Of a stretch of 64,000 bases of DNA, positions 63,000 to 64,000 are shown piece after piece (within the stretch, counting starts at the first letter, position 1; each line of letters starts with the position of its first letter). A model generated the notes under the pieces. The model searched no databases. It was given only the letters and a program-made list of their open reading frames with translations, and was not told the origin of the DNA. This DNA comes from Sphingobacterium faecium (lineage in GTDB: Bacteria > Bacteroidota > Bacteroidia > Sphingobacteriales > Sphingobacteriaceae), in the NCBI RefSeq assembly GCF_003054045.1, contig NZ_QBKH01000001.1, forward strand, positions 186,001 through 250,000. The letters run 5' to 3'. The position numbers and the translations under genes were made by a program.

Positions 63000-64000
63000 C
63001 TAATTTGAAGAAATAGGTGTACTAGCTTGTTGCTGATAGTTGACTTTATCAATCGTCATTTTAGCAATAATTTCCAGCATGATTTCAGAAGTGCCACCAA
63101 TAATCGTACCCACTCGAACATCACGGTATAGGCGTGCTATTTTATAATCTTCCGTAAAAGCATATCCTCCAAAAAATTGAAAACATTGGTTTACCACACG
63201 AACCGCGAGTTCACTGGCTTGTAGTTTAGCGATTGAACATTCTTTTACCGCATACATTCCCGACTGTTGTAAATCGCAGCATGAATAGATAAAAGCTTTA
63301 GTAACCGCTATATCGGCGACCATTTGTGCGACACGATGTCTGACAACTTGAAAATCCTGAATTTTTTGTTTGAAAGCCTCTCGTTTATTGATATACTCCA
63401 TCGTATACGCTAAAGCCGACTCCGCAGTAGAGATACTGTGAATCGCAGCAGTAAGACGTTCCAATTGCAATCCATCCATCAAATAGCTAAAACCAGCACC
63501 TTCTTCACCAATCAAATTTGATACGGGTACTTTTACTTGATTAAAACCCAGTTCCGCGGTATCCGAAGCGTGCCATCCCATTTTATTGATTTTAGTAGCC
63601 GTTACGCCAGCAGCATGTCGATCAATCAAGATTAGACTGATACCTTTACTCCCTTTACTTGGGTCAGTCTTCACAGCGGTGATAAAAAAATCACCATAAT
63701 AACCGTTCGTAATAAATGTTTTTGAACCATTGATCAGGTAATGATCTCCTTCACGAATAGCAGTTGTTTTGATTTTTTGCACATCTGATCCCGCACCTGG
63801 TTCAGTGATGGCGACAGCACTGATCAAATCTCCTGCAATCACTCCCTTTAAATATTTTTCTTTTAATTCTTCAGAAGCGTATTTCAGTAAATAAGGAGCC
63901 GACATATACTGGATCACTAATGCAGTAATGGTAAATCCTCCAGAAAAACAGTGGGAAAGTTCCTCGCACAAAATCATGGAATAATAGAAATCCAAATCTA
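63000..64000 (-). CDS. Acyl-CoA dehydrogenase (N-terminal part outside window)
   Basis: The frame is open to the right edge, so the N-terminus is missing; 333 residues are seen. Middle domain: ISAVAITEPGAGSDVQKIKTTAIREGDHYLINGSKTFITNGYYGDFFITAVKTDP, then ELGFNQVKVPVSNLIGEEGAGFSYLMDGLQLERLTAA. C-terminal: QFFGGYAFTEDYKIARLYRDVRVGTIIGGTSEIMLEII. In the GGTSEI motif the catalytic Glu position is kept in the usual ACAD pattern. It carries out the first, FAD-linked step of fatty or branched acyl-CoA oxidation together with the FadJ-like protein. Confidence 0.93.
   Translation of the reverse strand, partial: DLDFYYSMILCEELSHCFSGGFTITALVIQYMSAPYLLKYASEELKEKYLKGVIAGDLISAVAITEPGAGSDVQKIKTTAIREGDHYLINGSKTFITNGYYGDFFITAVKTDPSKGSKGISLILIDRHAAGVTATKINKMGWHASDTAELGFNQVKVPVSNLIGEEGAGFSYLMDGLQLERLTAAIHSISTAESALAYTMEYINKREAFKQKIQDFQVVRHRVAQMVADIAVTKAFIYSCCDLQQSGMYAVKECSIAKLQASELAVRVVNQCFQFFGGYAFTEDYKIARLYRDVRVGTIIGGTSEIMLEIIAKMTIDKVNYQQQASTPISSN

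Overview
The window looks like chromosomal DNA of a low-GC Bacteroidota bacterium, most likely a Sphingobacterium or close relative (inference). The support is: AT-rich sequence; promoters of the Bacteroidota type (TTTG, about 19 nt, TAnnTTTG) in front of tRNAs and other genes; a fused MurF-alanine racemase; a TonB-dependent receptor and BamA-like barrel; many N-terminal lipoboxes; and Tat-like RRDFLK leaders on Gfo/Idh/MocA oxidoreductases. No phage, insertion sequence, plasmid or CRISPR array is visible. Most of the window is ordinary core and metabolic content.

Layout. 1-1.6 kb: end of an ECF42-type sigma factor and tRNA-Ser. 1.6-6 kb: M13 peptidase, rplU-rpmA, two lipoproteins. 6.1-15.6 kb: one same-strand, tightly spaced cluster of eight genes (formylglycine-enzyme-like protein, two secreted-type Gfo/Idh/MocA oxidoreductases, ApbE, a hydroxypyruvate-isomerase-like TIM barrel, an NHS/NupG-type transporter, a GMC oxidoreductase and its gluconate-2-dehydrogenase-subunit-3-like partner). 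It resembles 3-keto-sugar (glycoside 3-oxidation) pathways and is the most coherent metabolic system here. 15.6-22.1 kb: acyl-ACP thioesterase, EEP phosphatase/nuclease, CPA2 antiporter, LytS/LytTR two-component pair. 22.2-23.1 and 30.5-30.7 kb: three identical tRNA-Leu(UAA)/tRNA-Gly(GCC) pairs. 23.2-29.4 kb: thiamin operon thiS-C-(thiE-like)-E-G-H-F behind a TPP riboswitch. 29.6-36.3 kb: nudK, recX, murF-alr, DUF502, DUF1801, a histidine-kinase-like protein without the phospho-acceptor His, and a Cof-type HAD phosphatase. 36.3-38.6 kb: a four-gene overlapping cassette (DoxX-like, DUF2071, membrane-anchored methyltransferase, 4-TM protein). 38.7-45.1 kb: alpha/beta hydrolase, SWIM-SNF2 helicase, DUF6249-ECF sigma-small membrane protein operon, LURP-one-like protein. 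45.1-54.2 kb: GNAT, TonB receptor, BamA-like barrel, M1 peptidase, tandem paralogous membrane proteins, sodium/solute symporter. 54.3-56.6 kb: an XRE regulator with twin palindromic operators, an apparently noncoding divergent region, an orphan 191-aa protein and an OmpX-like barrel. 57.1-64 kb: prpBCD methylcitrate genes convergent with a FadJ-like beta-oxidation protein and an acyl-CoA dehydrogenase.

The least explained pieces are the divergent XRE/operator region at 54.3-55.1 kb, the paired membrane paralogues at 51.3-52.4 kb, the DoxX/DUF2071/methyltransferase cassette and the details of the predicted 3-keto-sugar operon. All functions are read from the translated sequence and remembered family features; no database search was run.
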